From CAYHBO01 sp964354855 (GTDB lineage: Bacteria > Babelota > Babeliae > Babelales > RVW-14), in contig CAYHBO010000003.1 in the NCBI GenBank assembly GCA_964354855.1, forward strand, positions 1 to 64,000: 64,000 nucleotides of DNA, written 5' to 3'. Under the pieces are notes generated by a model. That model was not told the DNA's origin and made no database searches. It saw nothing but the letters and a program-made list of their open reading frames with translations. Positions 26,298 through 34,390 of the stretch are shown here, piece by piece; within the stretch, counting starts at the first letter, position 1; every line of letters starts with the position of its first letter. The position numbers and the translations under genes were made by a program.

Positions 26298-26328
26298 GAA
26301 AGTCTCTTGTGATATTGATTTCTAGCCT

Positions 26329-26418
26329 TGTCATCCTGAACTCGTTTCAGGATCCAGTCTTTTTTTTCTACTTTTTTCTATGCTTTTGATTAGATCCTGA
26401 AACAAGTTCAGGATGACA
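26329..26418. repeat. Palindromic element of a second type, 90 bp
   Basis: Arms TGTCATCCTGAACTCGTTTC/AGGATCCAG and GGATCCTGAAAC... ending CAGGATGACA. It differs from the GCGAATGCG type but has the same outline. A half copy lies at 31415-31446. It fills the gap between ankyrin genes 2 and 3. Confidence 0.88.
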
Positions 26419-26419
26419 A

Positions 26420-28963
26420 TCAGGTTAGGGTGCTGTTTAACATTTTAACAATGGCGTGTCGTGTTACATTGATTTCTGGGGTGTCAGAAGTGTAGTAATT
26501 ACTTAGGCAATCTTGTGCAAACTGTACCGTTGCTTCGTCTACCGTAGCACCAGCATTCACAAGTAATTGAACCATGTTAGGGTTTACTTGTATGATGGCG
26601 GTTTGTAGAGGGGTTGTTTCGGTATGGGTTGATGAAGCTCTATGTATAAGTTGTGGGGCACATGATCGGATTTCTCCGAATTCATCAAATAAGAAACTAT
26701 GAACAACGCTTACATAACCCCAGGTCACGGCCCAGTGGAATGTGGTGTACCCTTGGTATCCTTCTAATAATGGATGGCTGACATAGGGATTATGGGTTAT
26801 TGCTTTAGGAGAGTTGGCACTTGATGTGAGCAAATAGTTAATGATGGTTAGTGGCATTTCACAGTACATGGCAACATAAAGAACAGGCCCCCGCATTTTT
26901 CTCGCTAATATGTTCAAGGCTCTGGCGATTGACTCATAAAATTCTTGTTCTGCTGGAGTATCATTAAGTTGATCTTCTGGTTCTTGTTCTGTTGCATTAC
27001 TACTTGCTGCGGCTTCAGTTGTTGGAGGGGATAGTTCTGGGGCTGTTACCATGGTGTTTTTATAGAACATTAACATTTCATATCTGGCGCTAAGTTCTTG
27101 GTCGCATAATGCTTGGCGTGTGTGCTCTGCCGATGTGGTAAGACCTGTAAAATTTTCCCGCACCATTTCTTGGCAGCTTGCGATGTGATCTAAAAGTTTT
27201 TGTTGATAATCCAAAAGTACATGTCGATCAGTTGAACTAGTTTTACTTGCCGCTATAAGCTTTTGTAGATCTGCAATTTCTTTATTTTTTCTTAAGATAA
27301 TTGCTTTCAGAAAGGCGAGAGATTTGTCTTTTTTTAGAAGAGAGTCTTCAAGTGCTTGTAATTCGGCGTCTTTCTTTGTGTTTGCTCTAGTAAGTACTTG
27401 ATTTGCAGTTCTTTGTTCTCGTAATTTTACTTGTTCACGATCAAGTGTTCCTTGAAGTTCTGGTGTTGAGTAGTATCTGGTTCTGAGTGCTTCGTAAAAA
27501 ACACGATCTTTTTGTTCTGCTGCTTTGGTTGATTCGCGTTGTTGTAAGGCATCACTCCAAAGAGTTGTTTGCTCATTTGTCAATGCAGCTTGTATGATGG
27601 TTTGTTTTATTTGTTCTTCTTGTTCTGCTTGAGTTACTTGTCTAGCAAGTTCTGCTTGTTGTGCTTGCTTAATTTTTTTAACTCCAGCAGTAAATTGTTG
27701 ATCAAATGCGGCGTAATATTTTGTTGCCAAGGTTTCTCGAGTAGTTGCTTCTCTGAGTGATAGCTGGTCTAAATGATACTGAGACCTTGTGCATTGAGTT
27801 ATCCAATCGCTGACATCTTTTACTTTTATCATGTCGTTTTGTGTTGCAATGGAGCGTGGTGTTATAACTTTTCCCTTGATCGTTGCCTCTGTATCTGGAT
27901 TGGCATTCCCAAATCTCATAAGCGTTACTGCTGAAAGTGCGTCATGTGCTTGCATGGCCATGTGGAGTGATGTTAACCCATCTCTTGTGCAATGTTTGGT
28001 TGCTTGAGCATCAGTACTGAGAAGTGCTTCTAACGTTTGAACATAACGGCAATGCTCTTCTTCATAGGGAAATTTTTGTGTAGGTCTTGTTTTAAGAGCA
28101 ACATGGATAGGAGCTAATCCAATATTATTGAGAGCGCTAAAAAGTTCTTGTTGTGTTCTAAAGGCAGCAATAAATCTTGGATTGCCAATCTCTGCCATGG
28201 TATGGCACGGGTTGTTGCCGCAATAGGCTTTTTGCGTTATGGCTTCAACGGGGATGCGATCTTCTTCATTTATGCCAAGTATAAGATCAAGGACATGGAG
28301 GGTGTGTATTAAATAACGCTGTATCGTGATAAGTTTTGGGACTTCTTTGCTTTGGACTGTTTTTTCTAAAGCAAGAATTTCATTGAGGGGTATAAGAAGA
28401 TCATGTAATGCTTTGTGTGCTTCGAGCGTAAGAGGGAGGTATGCAAGAAATTTTTTAATGAAAGATTCAACTTTCATTTTATCTGAGACAGCTAGCCATA
28501 AGCAGGTGAGAATATCTTGATCTTTTACTTTGTTGAGTGAAAGCAGATACTCGACAATATTTTCAAAGTTGTTTGCCCAGGCGGTGGTTAAAGGAGTGGT
28601 AGGGAAGGGGACGTTATTTACATTTTTTTGTTCGACGGTAACATCTCCACCATGTTTTACGAGAAGGCGCACTACGTCAACAGAATCAAATCTTGTAGCA
28701 TAATGGAGAAATGTTGCCCCATCTGTTGGATCAGGGGTATTGATGAGAACTTTTGGATTCATTTTTATAATGTTACATTCTTTTTGTAAAATTTCTTGAA
28801 CGTTTTTGGCATTAGAAGTTTTGATTGCTTCGGCGAGTCTATGGACGATTGCTTTTGAAAATGCTTGAGCATCAACGACAATCGTTTTTTTTTGCATAGT
28901 CTGAAGCTGTGTGCTGACCGTGAGTGTAAAAAGAAGGGGAAAATATTTGAGTAGTATTGTCAT
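26420..28963 (-). CDS. Secreted ankyrin-repeat protein 3
   Basis: 847 residues, closest to protein 2. N-terminal signal-like segment LLKYFPLLFTLTVSTQLQTM. Ankyrin module: TFLHYATRFDSVDVVRLLVK, PCHTMAEIGNPRFIAAF, APIHVALKTRPT, LTSLHMAMQAHDALSAVTLM. A long coiled coil follows (EQEEQIKQTIIQAALTNEQT; IILRKNKEIADLQKLIAASK), then the linker PELSPPTTEAAASSNATEQE, almost the same as in protein 2, and the C-terminal module PVLYVAMYCEMPLTIINYLL, YTTFHWAVTWGYVSVVHSFL, TPLQTAIIQVNPNMVQLLVN. SD AAAGAG. Near-identical linkers point to recent duplication or gene conversion with protein 2. Confidence 0.88.
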   Translation of the reverse strand: MTILLKYFPLLFTLTVSTQLQTMQKKTIVVDAQAFSKAIVHRLAEAIKTSNAKNVQEILQKECNIIKMNPKVLINTPDPTDGATFLHYATRFDSVDVVRLLVKHGGDVTVEQKNVNNVPFPTTPLTTAWANNFENIVEYLLSLNKVKDQDILTCLWLAVSDKMKVESFIKKFLAYLPLTLEAHKALHDLLIPLNEILALEKTVQSKEVPKLITIQRYLIHTLHVLDLILGINEEDRIPVEAITQKAYCGNNPCHTMAEIGNPRFIAAFRTQQELFSALNNIGLAPIHVALKTRPTQKFPYEEEHCRYVQTLEALLSTDAQATKHCTRDGLTSLHMAMQAHDALSAVTLMRFGNANPDTEATIKGKVITPRSIATQNDMIKVKDVSDWITQCTRSQYHLDQLSLREATTRETLATKYYAAFDQQFTAGVKKIKQAQQAELARQVTQAEQEEQIKQTIIQAALTNEQTTLWSDALQQRESTKAAEQKDRVFYEALRTRYYSTPELQGTLDREQVKLREQRTANQVLTRANTKKDAELQALEDSLLKKDKSLAFLKAIILRKNKEIADLQKLIAASKTSSTDRHVLLDYQQKLLDHIASCQEMVRENFTGLTTSAEHTRQALCDQELSARYEMLMFYKNTMVTAPELSPPTTEAAASSNATEQEPEDQLNDTPAEQEFYESIARALNILARKMRGPVLYVAMYCEMPLTIINYLLTSSANSPKAITHNPYVSHPLLEGYQGYTTFHWAVTWGYVSVVHSFLFDEFGEIRSCAPQLIHRASSTHTETTPLQTAIIQVNPNMVQLLVNAGATVDEATVQFAQDCLSNYYTSDTPEINVTRHAIVKMLNSTLT

Positions 28964-28983
28964 AAAAACTCTTTTGGTTACGT

Positions 28984-30678
28984 TTAAATTGTTACTTGTG
29001 TGTAATATTTAACTAAATTAAGTATATGAAGGGTTGTAGGGTTTTGAGATTCTCTTGCGTACGACTCAGCACCTTGTAGAAGAGTATATCCCCCGCAGGT
29101 TCCCGTATCAACCGGCCTTCTGCCGTAGTTGCGTGGAGATTGAGTTATTGGATCTAATAAAAGAGTTTCGAGGGCTGTTAAGTTTCCATTGATCACTGCC
29201 CAATGGAACGCATTGTATCCGTTATATTCTTCAAAGGGGCCAGTTTTTGGTGTGTACGGATTATGGCTTCTTGTAGACAATAAATCATTGATGATCGATG
29301 CGGGCATTTTAAAAATAATAGCGGCATAAAGAACAGGACATTGCATTCCTATTGCAGCAGCTTTTAGTGCTCCAATAATGGTCTGATGAAACACTTGTTC
29401 TGCGGCGCTAGATTCTTGGAAAGGGGCCTCTTGTTCTGTTGGATCAATTTCTTCTTCCAAAAATTGCGTAGCTGTGTCTGTGAGATCTGATGGTCTTGGG
29501 ATACTTTTTTGAAGTTGATCAATGACAACCTGTTTTTTTAGTGCTGCTTGTTTTTCATCTTCGATGAGGTCTAAAAGTTTTTGCTGGTAAACCAAAAGAG
29601 CTTGATGAGCTTCTGCGCTCGTTGTACTTGCTGCAATGAGTTCTTTTAGTTGTCTTTTTTGGTCTTCAATTTGTGCATTGTGCTTCAAGATAAGTTTTTT
29701 TAAGCAATCGATCGATTGTTCTTTTCCCACTTGTAGATCAATATTTTCAGATGCAAGACGTTGTCTTTCTTGCTTTGCAGCTAGAGATTGCTTGCTGCTT
29801 GAGACGTAAAGTCTTTTGAAGCCTTCATAAAGATCACGTTCTTGTTGTGTAAATACTTCGATCGTTGCGCGTTGTTTTGATTCATTAAGATAAAAAGCTT
29901 CTCGATCAGCAGCAAGTAAAGCATTAAAAGTAGCAAGTTCAGTCTGAACTTCAATTTCTGGGTGGTACTGCTTTATCAGCGCGACACCTACGTGGTTATT
30001 CATTTCGATCATGGTGTGAAGCGGTGTTTTTCCAAGAAATTCTGGTTTATTGAACGCTTCATTAAACATTTCACTTTTGCCACATCTGATTTTCATGTCA
30101 ACGCAGAAGAGCGTATGTATTAAAAAGCGCTCTATGATGGTAAGGCGGTCTTTGGTTGTTTGTTTCTTAACATTGAGTTTTTTTGTTTCTATTTCATTGT
30201 GCCATATACCTAGTGACGTGTGAAAATTTTCCCGTGATTTGTTGAGTCTTGGTTCATCATTATCACAGAGCGCCATGCAGATGCGAGTAAGAATTACCTT
30301 GATTGATGCTATTGCGCTATGATTTTCTGCTGTTTTTATCAGGCGATCGAGGCAGTCTCCAACATATGGCAGATTAATTTGTAATGTCATCAGATAATCA
30401 AGAATTTCTTCAGCATGAGGGTTTTGTGATGTGATGGCTATAAGTAATGGCGTTGTATCTACCTTAAAAGCCTCATTGAATCTAGATTTTAGATTAAAAT
30501 GAGCTCCATTCTTAATTGCTTTTTCAACATCGTCACGCGTGCCGGTATTGATTGCGGTGGTAAGTGTTTTTTGTAGTTGCGGGGAACTTACAGGCTCTAC
30601 TTTCATTGCGTTACTAAAATTCGTGAACATTAAGGTAAAGAATAGGGACAGAAGTAGGTAGTTGGGGATTTTTTGCAT
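28984..30678 (-). CDS. Secreted ankyrin-repeat protein 4 (short form)
   Basis: 564 residues, the shortest of the four. Signal peptide YLLLSLFFTLMFTNFSNAMK. The N-terminal module keeps TPLLIAITSQNPHAEEILDYL and PLHTMIEMNNHVGVALIKQY, but the middle ankyrin units found in the paralogues are missing and the sequence passes straight into coiled coil (KQSLAAKQERQRLASENIDL). The C-terminal module is closest to protein 1: PVLYAAIIFKMPASIINDLL, GYNAFHWAVINGNLTALETL, DTGTCGGYTLLQGAESYARE. SD AAAGAG before ATGCAAAAA. It is the first gene of the array in transcription order. Confidence 0.88.
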   Translation of the reverse strand: MQKIPNYLLLSLFFTLMFTNFSNAMKVEPVSSPQLQKTLTTAINTGTRDDVEKAIKNGAHFNLKSRFNEAFKVDTTPLLIAITSQNPHAEEILDYLMTLQINLPYVGDCLDRLIKTAENHSAIASIKVILTRICMALCDNDEPRLNKSRENFHTSLGIWHNEIETKKLNVKKQTTKDRLTIIERFLIHTLFCVDMKIRCGKSEMFNEAFNKPEFLGKTPLHTMIEMNNHVGVALIKQYHPEIEVQTELATFNALLAADREAFYLNESKQRATIEVFTQQERDLYEGFKRLYVSSSKQSLAAKQERQRLASENIDLQVGKEQSIDCLKKLILKHNAQIEDQKRQLKELIAASTTSAEAHQALLVYQQKLLDLIEDEKQAALKKQVVIDQLQKSIPRPSDLTDTATQFLEEEIDPTEQEAPFQESSAAEQVFHQTIIGALKAAAIGMQCPVLYAAIIFKMPASIINDLLSTRSHNPYTPKTGPFEEYNGYNAFHWAVINGNLTALETLLLDPITQSPRNYGRRPVDTGTCGGYTLLQGAESYARESQNPTTLHILNLVKYYTQVTI

Positions 30679-30781
30679 AGAAAACTCTTTAGGATTGGAT
30701 TAAACTTGAACAAGTAGTGTAAAAAGAATTTATTTTATGTAAAGATGGCGCGGAAAAGTGCCTAAAATAAAGGGTTTTATT

Positions 30782-31417
30782 GTGAAGAAAATATTCTGGG
30801 AAAACCCCTATCAAACATCTCTTGTTACCAAAGTAACTTCGGTTGAAGGTAATCGCGTTCTCTTTGATGCCACCATTGCTTACTCTTTTGTTGGGGGACA
30901 AGAAAGTGATAAAGCTTGGGTTAACGGTATCCCTCTGCTCGATTCAAAAATTGAAGGCTTTCTTATTTACTATACGCTTCCAGAAGGTCATGGGTTATCG
31001 GTGGGTGATGAAGTTGAGATGACCATTGACTGGCAGCGGCGTAACCGGCTTATGCGGCTACACTTTGCGGCTGAGTTGGTGCTTGAATTGGTTACCAGGA
31101 AATTTCAGTATGAAAAGGTTGGGGCGCACATTGCCGAAACTAAAGCGCGCATTGATTTTATGGCGCCAGAAAGCATTAGTCCCAAACTTGGCGAGATTTT
31201 GGCTGAGTACAATGAGATTATCAAGGCTGATTATGTCATAGAAAAAGGCTACTCTGATGTTGTTACACAGCGGCGTTTTTGGAAGATAGACAGCTTTGCG
31301 CAAGTCCCGTGTGGGGGCACGCATGTGCGGTCAACCGCTGAAGTTGGGTATGTGACGTTGAAGCGGGAACACCCGGGGAAATCGATTGAACGGATCGAAA
31401 TTAGGTTGGTGGACTAG
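30782..31417 (+). CDS. AlaX-type trans-editing protein (alanyl-tRNA editing domain)
   Basis: 211 residues from the GTG at 30782, preferred because AAAGGG lies 7 bases upstream and members begin like MKKIFWENPYQT; a GTG at 30758 is also in frame. Such proteins hydrolyse Ser or Gly wrongly attached to tRNA-Ala. Seen: AYSFVGGQESDKA, the first zinc motif RRNRLMRLHFAAEL (residues ~88-99), and CGGTHVRS (C177, H181). The first motif is normally HxxxH; here it is H94-x3-E98, so one histidine ligand is replaced by glutamate. Convergent with the methyltransferase gene; the two overlap by 17 bases. Confidence 0.85.
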   Translation: MKKIFWENPYQTSLVTKVTSVEGNRVLFDATIAYSFVGGQESDKAWVNGIPLLDSKIEGFLIYYTLPEGHGLSVGDEVEMTIDWQRRNRLMRLHFAAELVLELVTRKFQYEKVGAHIAETKARIDFMAPESISPKLGEILAEYNEIIKADYVIEKGYSDVVTQRRFWKIDSFAQVPCGGTHVRSTAEVGYVTLKREHPGKSIERIEIRLVD

Positions 31418-32207
31418 ATCCTGAAATAAGTTCAGGATCCAGGCTTCTTTTAACACATTCATAAATAATAAGTTGGCTATCGTTCTGTGCCGGTGTCTTA
31501 TAAAAATCCTGGAATTTTCTTATTTGCTTAAACCCAACTGTATCAAGCTGCTCATCAAGCTCATCAGGCCGGTAAAGATACTGGTAGAAGTCTTCAGTTT
31601 CAACTAAATCAATAACATTATTTTTAGAGATCGATTCATAACGGCATACACAGAGAAATAGCTGTGTTGTTGGGTTATACGTTTGCATCCTATTAAGCAC
31701 CAGTTGCGACCCATCAGGGCGCGTAGAACTATCTTGCTGCCAGACATTAAGGTCTTCAGGTAGTGAGTGTACGGTGTCGATTTCAAGTAAAAGTGTGCCG
31801 TCAGGCGCCAAGTGGTCATATAAGATTTTAAGGCTTTTTTGTGCATTGTCATGATTGGTGATGAGGCCCCAGGAGCCGAAGGGAATAAAAATTAACGCGT
31901 ATTTTTTATCACTGGAGAAGTCTTGCACAAACTGTTGCCACACCGGTGCTGGCTGACTACTGATGAGCGCATATTTTTTTTTGAGGGCATCAAGCATGTA
32001 AGTTGACGCATCAAAGCCTTCGATGTCGATGTCTGCTTGAAGTATGGGGATTAAAAAGCGGCCGGTGCCGCACATAGGCTCGAGCACCGGTCCGCTTGCT
32101 TGTTTTGCGTAGCTGAAGTAGAACGCAAATTCTGTACCGGTTATGGATTTATTCAAGTCGTAGTATTCGGTACAGAGTTTTAAATAAGTTTTGAGTTGAT
32201 TTGGCAT
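31401..32207 (-). CDS. Class I SAM-dependent methyltransferase
   Basis: 268 residues from the ATG at 32207 (MPNQLKTYLKL). A longer reading from 32279 would run through an inverted repeat and is unlikely. Motif I is LEPMCGTGRFLIPIL, followed by DIEGFDASTYMLDALKKK, ALIFIPFGSWGLI and GTLLLEIDTVHS, typical of small-molecule or protein methyltransferases with a seven-strand fold. The substrate is unknown. The last residues (SLDPELISGSSPPT) are encoded by a repeat half-copy at 31415-31446, so the natural C-terminus appears to have been replaced or extended by it. Confidence 0.82.
   Translation of the reverse strand: MPNQLKTYLKLCTEYYDLNKSITGTEFAFYFSYAKQASGPVLEPMCGTGRFLIPILQADIDIEGFDASTYMLDALKKKYALISSQPAPVWQQFVQDFSSDKKYALIFIPFGSWGLITNHDNAQKSLKILYDHLAPDGTLLLEIDTVHSLPEDLNVWQQDSSTRPDGSQLVLNRMQTYNPTTQLFLCVCRYESISKNNVIDLVETEDFYQYLYRPDELDEQLDTVGFKQIRKFQDFYKTPAQNDSQLIIYECVKRSLDPELISGSSPPT
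31415..31446. repeat. Half copy of the second-type palindrome
   Basis: TAGATCCTGAAATAAGTTCA then GGATCCAGGCTT matches the right part of the element at 26329-26418. It lies on the stop of the AlaX gene and within the end of the methyltransferase gene. Confidence 0.75.
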
Positions 32208-32260
32208 GTTTTCTCTAGTTTTATTTTTTAGTAGGAGATTCTGTTTCTGCCGTTCGTCCC

Positions 32261-32362
32261 GATGGAGCGCGTGTAACAAGCGAGTAGAGTGATACGAGCG
32301 TTATGTGCTTTCGCTTGATTTTATGGAGTACCCCTCTACTCGCTCTCTTCGTTCGCTCCATC
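32261..32362. repeat. Double-armed inverted repeat
   Basis: Outer arms GATGGAGCG (32261-32269) and CGCTCCATC (32354-32362) and inner arms GCGAGTAGAG (32280-32289) and CTCTACTCGC (32334-32343) pair with each other. The sequence is more GC-rich than its surroundings and unrelated to the GATCCAG palindromes. No gene is seen in 32208-32423. Confidence 0.65.
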
Positions 32363-32423
32363 CAGCCGTCGCTCTACGGTAGCTATGGCGGATAAATCGG
32401 GGCAGACGGCTTTGACTTCTGAC

Positions 32424-32732
32424 ACGTCATCCCCGTGAAAACGGGGATCCAGGTCTTTTTACTTTTACTTACTTTTTATTATGTAAAAAATTCTAAGAAA
32501 AAGAAGTGTAATAAAATTTTAAAGAAGAAGTAAGGTCTGGATCCCCGCATACGCGAGGATGACGTAAGAAGAAGTAAGGTCTGGATCCCCGCATACGCGA
32601 GGATGACGTAAGAAGAAGTAAGGCCTGGGTCCCCGCATACGCTGGAATGACGTAGAATTTTTTTCCTAAAGCCTTAGTGTTGTATTGTTTTAACGCAGGA
32701 CACGTCATCCTCGCGTATGCGGGGATCCATTC
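32424..32732. repeat. Compound palindromic-element cluster with 44-bp tandem right arms
   Basis: A left arm (ACGTCATCCCCGTGAAAACG/GGGATCCAG) is followed by an AT-rich centre, then three right arms in tandem with a period of 44 bases (GACGTA at 32561 and again at 32605; the third is degraded), then a separate left arm from 32702. This suggests arm amplification plus insertion of another copy. No gene is seen in this 460-base gap. Confidence 0.85.
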
Positions 32733-32741
32733 TTACTAATC

Positions 32742-34373
32742 TTATTTATACTTATCATAATTCAAAATAAATTCACTCAACAATCGTACTCCAGCTCCGG
32801 TGCAGCCTTTGCCATTTCCTAAATAACTAACACGTGGAACGTTTGCCGCGGTGCTTGCAATATCTAAATGTGCCCAGCGAGAGGATTCAACAAACTCGCT
32901 TAAAAAACATCCGGCAATGATGCTGCCTGCTTTGTAGGTAGAGGATCCTGAGTTAGCCAGGTCAGCAAAATCTGATTCGTTAGCCGGTTTGTAGTCGTTA
33001 TCAAGAGGCAGTGGCCATACGCGGTCACCGGTGAGTGCGCCGATGAGTGGTAGCACCCCAAACAACTGACTGTCTTTTGTCATGAGTGCGGCGTAAAAGT
33101 GTCCGAGTGCCATTTTACAAGCGCCGGTGAGCGTTGCTAGATCAATGATGATGTCTGGCTTATAAAATTTTTCGGCATAGCATAAGGTGTCGGCAAGAAT
33201 GAGGCGCCCTTCTGCATCGGTATTTTTAATTTCAATGGTTTTCCCGTTCATGGCGGTGACGATATCATCTTGTCGTGCGGCTGCTCCGTCAGGCATATTT
33301 TCTACCAGCGGTGTTAGTCCAATGACATTGACGTTCGGTTTCAGTTGTCCTACCACATTCATGGTGGCAATCACAGCGCCCGCGCCACACATGTCATATT
33401 TCATTCCGCTCATGCTATCTGCCGGCTTAAGGCTGATGCCGCCGGTATCAAAGGTGACCCCTTTACCTACGAGTGCGATGGTTGGTGCGTCTACGTTACC
33501 GCAGCAATATTCCATGATGACGATTTTGCCATCTTGTGTTGATCCGGCATCAACGGCGCAAAACGCACCCATGCCTAATGTAAGTGCATCTTCTCTACCT
33601 AGAACGGTGCAAGTAAGGTTACTGTTGTAGGCGATTGCTTGTGCTTGTTGACTAAGTACGGTTGGGGTTAAAATATTTGGTGGATAATCACCCCACAGTC
33701 TGACCATGTTAGTTGAGATACCAATGATGCTTCCGGTAATAATGCTTTGTTGAAGATCAGTCTCATCTTTTTGATCTACGCCAATCAGGAGGCTTCCTTG
33801 CCAGTCAGGTTGAGTAGCTGCTTTGAAAGCCGTAAATTCGTAGGTCGCAAGATGGGCAACTGTAGTAAGTTGTTTTACCAATTCTGCTTTGTCGATTTGG
33901 TACCGATCTGTTGATGGTAAGGTCATGAAAATTGTCGATGCTTTATATTTTTTTGCAAGCTGAATACCGCTCCCAAGCGCCCTTCTTAATGCTTCAAGTT
34001 GAACATTCCATGTTGGTGTATCTTTCCCAATGCCAAGGAAAAAAAGTGAAACATACTGGTCATTTTTTCGTGTCATAACGGTGCATGTTTGGTTTGCTTT
34101 TCCTGTAAAGTTGCCTTTGGTAAAGCAGTTTTGTAAGTCTGGATAAATGGTACTGACTAACGCAATCGTTGTTTTATCATTGTATGATTGTAATCCTTCA
34201 TGCATAAAAAAAAGATAAGCATCAGCATCTTGTGTCAAAAATATTTTGTGAGATGTTTTTACTGATAATTGATTCAGGATATTTCTATGTTCGGCAAGAG
34301 CGTTGGTGTTGTTGTTTGCTAATACTATACCGAGAAGCGCACAGATTTTTACACTTTGCTTTAGCACCTTCAT
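32742..34373 (-). CDS. Exported M17 leucyl aminopeptidase, copy 1
   Basis: 543 residues. Removes N-terminal amino acids from peptides with two metal ions. Metal and active-site motifs are intact: VGKGVTFDTGGISLKP, MKYDMCGAGAV, the family signature NTDAEGRLILAD, and DLATLTGACKMALG. The N-terminus (MKVLKQSVKICALLGIVLAN) is a signal peptide, unusual for this normally cytoplasmic family. SD GGAG before the ATG. Head to tail with copy 2 (17 bases between), so probably one transcript. Likely role: peptide breakdown in the periplasm or host compartment to feed amino acids. Confidence 0.93.
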   Translation of the reverse strand: MKVLKQSVKICALLGIVLANNNTNALAEHRNILNQLSVKTSHKIFLTQDADAYLFFMHEGLQSYNDKTTIALVSTIYPDLQNCFTKGNFTGKANQTCTVMTRKNDQYVSLFFLGIGKDTPTWNVQLEALRRALGSGIQLAKKYKASTIFMTLPSTDRYQIDKAELVKQLTTVAHLATYEFTAFKAATQPDWQGSLLIGVDQKDETDLQQSIITGSIIGISTNMVRLWGDYPPNILTPTVLSQQAQAIAYNSNLTCTVLGREDALTLGMGAFCAVDAGSTQDGKIVIMEYCCGNVDAPTIALVGKGVTFDTGGISLKPADSMSGMKYDMCGAGAVIATMNVVGQLKPNVNVIGLTPLVENMPDGAAARQDDIVTAMNGKTIEIKNTDAEGRLILADTLCYAEKFYKPDIIIDLATLTGACKMALGHFYAALMTKDSQLFGVLPLIGALTGDRVWPLPLDNDYKPANESDFADLANSGSSTYKAGSIIAGCFLSEFVESSRWAHLDIASTAANVPRVSYLGNGKGCTGAGVRLLSEFILNYDKYK

Positions 34374-34390
34374 TGCGGATCTCCGATTTT

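Noticed and set aside
26329..26418. tRNA or small RNA gene
   Set aside because: It folds as a simple long hairpin, with no cloverleaf, and repeats as a half copy at 31415.
31401..32279. Methyltransferase start at 32279
   Set aside because: The extra 24 residues are encoded by the inverted repeat region; the ATG at 32207 gives a normal family N-terminus.
32493..32708. Small protein rich in SSRMRGSRP and HPRVCGDP on the minus strand
   Set aside because: It is the translation of the repeated palindromic arms and has no ribosome binding site.
33187..33630. 147-residue plus-strand reading frame opposite aminopeptidase 1
   Set aside because: Antisense of a well-conserved catalytic domain; similar shadows occur opposite copies 2 and 3.
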